A DNA stretch of 6,375 nucleotides from assembly GCA_022448645.1 (NCBI GenBank), contig JAKVBZ010000164.1, positions 1-6,375 of the forward strand. Direction: 5' to 3'. Origin of the DNA: Pirellulaceae bacterium (lineage in GTDB: Bacteria > Planctomycetota > Planctomycetia > Pirellulales > Pirellulaceae). Both the position numbers and the translations under genes were made by a program. Positions within the stretch are counted from its first letter, which is position 1, and the number at the start of each line of letters is the position of its first letter. This document shows, piece by piece, positions 1-3,400 of this stretch. A model generated the notes under the pieces. It had not been told where the DNA came from, did no database searches, and was given only the letters and a program-made list of their open reading frames with translations.

Positions 1-60
1 GCATCGCCGCAAAGATCGCTTCAAAGATCGCCGCACAGATCGCCGCACAGGTCGCCTCGA
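1..60. repeat. Degenerate 12-bp tandem repeat, five units
   Basis: Five units of 12 bp follow consensus agatcgccgcac, with units 3 and 4 identical and the outer ones diverged. Because 12 is a multiple of three, each frame gives a tetrapeptide repeat. On the plus strand, the frame starting at 3 reads I-A-A-K, I-A-S-K, I-A-A-Q, I-A-A-Q, V-A-S-S and stops at TGA 96-98. On the minus strand, an ATG at 67-65 opens MLLEATCAAICAAIF and runs off the left edge. Either could be the edge of a neighbouring gene, or the repeat may be non-coding. Confidence 0.7.
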
Positions 61-98
61 GCAGCATAAATTTCTGCACCGCAGCTGAAAAAGCGTGA
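3..98 (+). CDS. Possible C-terminal end of an upstream gene, Ala-rich tetrapeptide repeat (very uncertain)
   Basis: An open frame enters from the left edge and ends at TGA 96-98, giving 31 residues rich in Ala, Ile, Lys and Gln with a four-residue period that could form an amphipathic helix. No family is recognised. The reading is indistinguishable in quality from the opposite-strand alternative beginning at 67, and a short tandem repeat gives open frames by chance. It is listed only so that the left edge is not treated as empty. Confidence 0.15.
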   Translation: MAAKIASKIAAQIAAQVASSSINFCTAAEKA

Positions 99-316
99 AA
101 AGTGGTCCAGGGGGTGTTAAGTTAGCGAGGTTGCGCCGCGAATCGGCCTCGAAAAGAACTGGCCTCGCGCTGGTTCGACAGCAGGTGATCCGCGTTGCAA
201 CGACCGTCTGGCCTGCGGTGCCGTTCTCACGAACAGCACCTGCAACAGCAGGGTCTATAGGAAGGCTGCGCTGCCGTCCGCGCTGACGTTCGAGGTTGTC
301 TTTACCACTTTGTGTC
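99..316. other. Apparent intergenic region before the giant gene
   Basis: No convincing gene is seen. A 63-codon plus-strand frame at 95-286 has no ribosome-binding site, an Arg-rich random-looking composition and no recognisable motif. I found no convincing -35/-10 pair; TATAGG at 256-261 is the only -10-like string and has no matching -35. The hairpin at 217-240 is the only structure worth naming. Confidence 0.5.
217..240. other. Hairpin in the upstream region
   Basis: Arms GGTGC-c-GTTC and GAAC-a-GCACC pair as nine base pairs with one C/A mismatch around a TCAC loop. TTGCA at 195-199 and TGCAA at 241-245 can extend the structure across an asymmetric internal loop. No T-run follows on the plus strand, so it is not a typical intrinsic terminator. 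It lies about 90 bases before the TTG start and could be a leader structure or a protein-binding inverted repeat. Confidence 0.45.
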
Positions 317-321
317 AGAGG
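317..321 (+). promoter_or_regulatory. Ribosome-binding site (AGAGG) that decides the TTG start
   Basis: AGAGG is complementary to the 16S rRNA 3' end and sits eight bases before TTG 330. The next upstream candidate, GTG 312, has only GAGG about sixteen bases away, too far for good initiation. This is the main reason for placing the start at 330. Confidence 0.55.
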
Positions 322-329
322 TCGTTCGT

Positions 330-446
330 TTGTCTGCTCGTCGTTCCAAATTTCGCCGGAAGAAAAAAACACACAGCCCGCGGCGCCGGCGGCGGTTGCA
401 TCTAGAAGCCTTGGAACCACGCCGTTTACTGGATGCCTCGGCGCCC
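330..446 (+). other. Basic N-terminal tail with LEPR-XLL motif (residues 1-39)
   Basis: About half of residues 4-26 are Arg or Lys, including five consecutive Arg codons at 381-395 broken only by their codon variants. The tail is followed by LEALEPRRLLDAS, and LEPRRLL (411-431) matches the LEPR-XLL signature found near the N-terminus of many large planctomycete surface proteins. No hydrophobic core of a classical Sec or Tat signal peptide follows, so export through this element is inferred from family context and not from a visible signal peptide. Confidence 0.8.
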
Positions 447-3400
447 GCCATCTTGCAATGGTTTGAAGCGGGATATGACGTGATGGAGGACCGCCTGCCC
501 GATGTGCTGGAGGTCGGCTATGGCGCGATTTGGACGCCCCCTCCGGGACGCGCCGATTCCGGCGATCACTCGGTAGGCTACGACGTCTACGACCGCTTTG
601 ATTTGGGTGCACCACCACTTTCGGTAGTTCTGGTTAATGACCAACTACCCTGGACAGCAGACCTCATAGCAGCTGCCAATCACGACTCTATCACGCTTGC
701 GTATGACGGTAATGATTTCAGTAACCAGCAACTTTTGGACCTCCTGGCCAGCACGCTTTCCCAGCACAACGCGTTGCAAATAGAGTCGGTCAGTCTTTTC
801 GCACATGGCAACGAAGGCATTGTCCATCTTGCAGACAACTTAGCCTGGACCACCGACACCCTTTCGGCGGACAGGGAACTGTTCCGTGAGCTAGATGCAC
901 TACTAACCGATGATGCTTCAATCTATCTATACAGCTGTAGTGTGGCTGGGAGTGCTGACGGCGAGCTGTTCATTGACCAGCTGGCTACTTTGACCGGTAG
1001 CACGATCCACGCCAGCGACGATCCGGTTGGTAATACTGGTGAAGCAGACTGGAACTGGGAGTACGTGACGGGGGCCAGTAGTATTGGTTATGGCAGCTTC
1101 GACAATCTCGCGTTAGCGGCTATTGAATCCATCACACTTGCAGGCGACTGGGCGGAAGAGAATACCGGGCAGGGCAACGAGACACAAAGTAACGCATTTC
1201 TAATCGGTGCAGCTGGAGAATTGAATTGGAGTGAACTGTCCATTCACTCATCAAGCGATGTGGATTGGTATCGATTCTGGCTACAGGACACCGGAGATCA
1301 AAACAGTAAAGCCGGAATCAATTTCAGTCATGCGCTCGGTGATCTGAATATCGAACTCTACGACGATTTCGGTAATTATCTAGCGAGTTCAATGAGTGAT
1401 ACGGACAATGAAGAAATCTCATTGAATGGTCTGCCCTTCGGCTACTACTACCTGAAGGTAAGTGGATTCTGGGGGGCACAGAACGACTACAGTATCGCTG
1501 TTGCAGCACCATACTACGCTGGATTTATGGGCGACTTTCTTGAGACCTCTGGAGAGCCAGCTATTGTCTTTCCGGATATTTCAGATCCGGGTTTCGGAAT
1601 TTATGGTCTCAATATTCATTCTGCCGGCGACTATGATCTGTTTCGGATCAAGCTCTTTGACACGGCCAACAGCGACCACTTCATTTCCGTTTACGACTTT
1701 GATTCGAATAAGGCAAACGTCGACCTTCGTCTTTGGGATGCCGACTGGAATTACCTGACGGGGTCATTTGGAGATGCAAACTTCGAATCAGTCGAGCTCG
1801 AGGGTGCCCCTTACGGCATCTATTATCTCGAGGTCTTCCCTCGTAGTAATACGTTCAACGAGAAAACGACTTATAAAGTCTTTGCTAAAGGACCGGTCGA
1901 AACGGCAAATGATTGGCTGGAGCCGAATAATTCCATTGGCACAGCTTCGCATCTTGGCAGCACATCAGACTACTTGTGGGATCTTACCATTCCAAACGGC
2001 GATGGAGACTTCTTCGAGTTCGCATTAGACGACAATGGCACGGTCAACGATTTCATCTCTATTTCATTTGACCACAGCCAAGCAGATCTGGAATTGGCGA
2101 TTTGCGACAGTACCGGGACCTTGTTGGATTATTCAAACGGTCTGACGGATTTTGAAACCATTGACTTCTATGGGTTTTCTCCAGGGACGTACTACGCGCT
2201 GGTCTACAGTAGGGATGACACAATGGGCGAATATCAGTTGTTCTTTAGCCCACCACCGCCGCTACTGGCAGATGCGTCCGAAGTCAACAACACTCTTGAA
2301 ACCGCCACAATACTTGGTTCGCTGAACAGCCCCTACCTTCTTTCGGACCAATCCATTCACACGACAACGGATGAGGATTGGTTCAAATTCCACACGTCGG
2401 ACTGGGGAACTAGTTACGATTCACTGTCTATTGACTTCGTTCACGAACGTGGCGACCTGGCACTTGAACTATACATCGAAGACGCCGGCGAAATTTACTT
2501 CGTTGACGATTCCAACAGCTGGTCCGATTTGGAGCAAATTAGCCTCTATGGCCTTCCACCTGCCACATATTATGTCCGCGTAACAGGATATGGCCAAACA
2601 AATCCTCTGTATGGGCTTCGCATCCAACCGCCAGGAATCGCTGCTGATAACTTCGAGCCAAATAATGAGACCTTTCGTGACCTCGGATCACTTCGTGACG
2701 AAAAGATTTTTAAAGGGCTGACGATTCATAGTTCAACGGATATTGACTGGTATCAATTCGACACACGGGCAACAGGTGGTGCGGGACATGACGTCCATAT
2801 TGACTTCGACCATCGCGCAGGCGACTTGGAACTGGAACTCTATAATGCCCAAGGGCTCTTGGCCGATTCAACGTCTGCTACAGATGACGAATTCATCAGC
2901 TTGGCTGGACTCGCTGCCGACACCTACTACCTGCGGGTTTATGGATACGCCGGGTCAACCAGCCCTAATTACACACTTACAATCGACGCGCCCACTGGCG
3001 TTGCTTTCCCTGCAGACCGACTGGAAGTAAACAATTCGCTTGAGACTGCACAAGTCGTATCGTCGAATGGCCAGTCTAACCTTACCGGCATTTCAACGAT
3101 CGAAGGATTGACCATTCACGACAGTCTGGATCATGACTACTTCAAAATCACGACCATCAACACGTCGCACAGTGGGCATTCCATCCAGCTTCTTACCGGC
3201 CCGAACGGTGGAGACCTTGATTTTGAACTGCTGAATTCATCTGGGCAGTTGATTAGCAGTGGACGTGAATCGGATAACTCTGATTCACTGGCATTAAATG
3301 GACTTGCGGCCGGCACCTATTACGTACACGTTTATGGTGCTGCCGGCGCAACCAATTTTTATAATCTTAAATTGGACGTCCCTAAATCCGCTAATCTCGC

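Noticed and set aside
217..245. Intrinsic terminator at the hairpin
   Set aside because: The stem is good, but no T-run follows on the plus strand, and no A-run precedes it that would serve the minus strand.
95..286. 63-codon plus-strand ORF upstream of the giant gene
   Set aside because: No ribosome-binding site before its ATG, no known motif, composition typical of non-coding GC-rich DNA, and it spans the hairpin at 217-240.
330..446. Tat signal peptide suggested by paired arginines
   Set aside because: The arginines form a long basic run and are not followed by a hydrophobic segment or a cleavage site, so the Tat pattern is not met.
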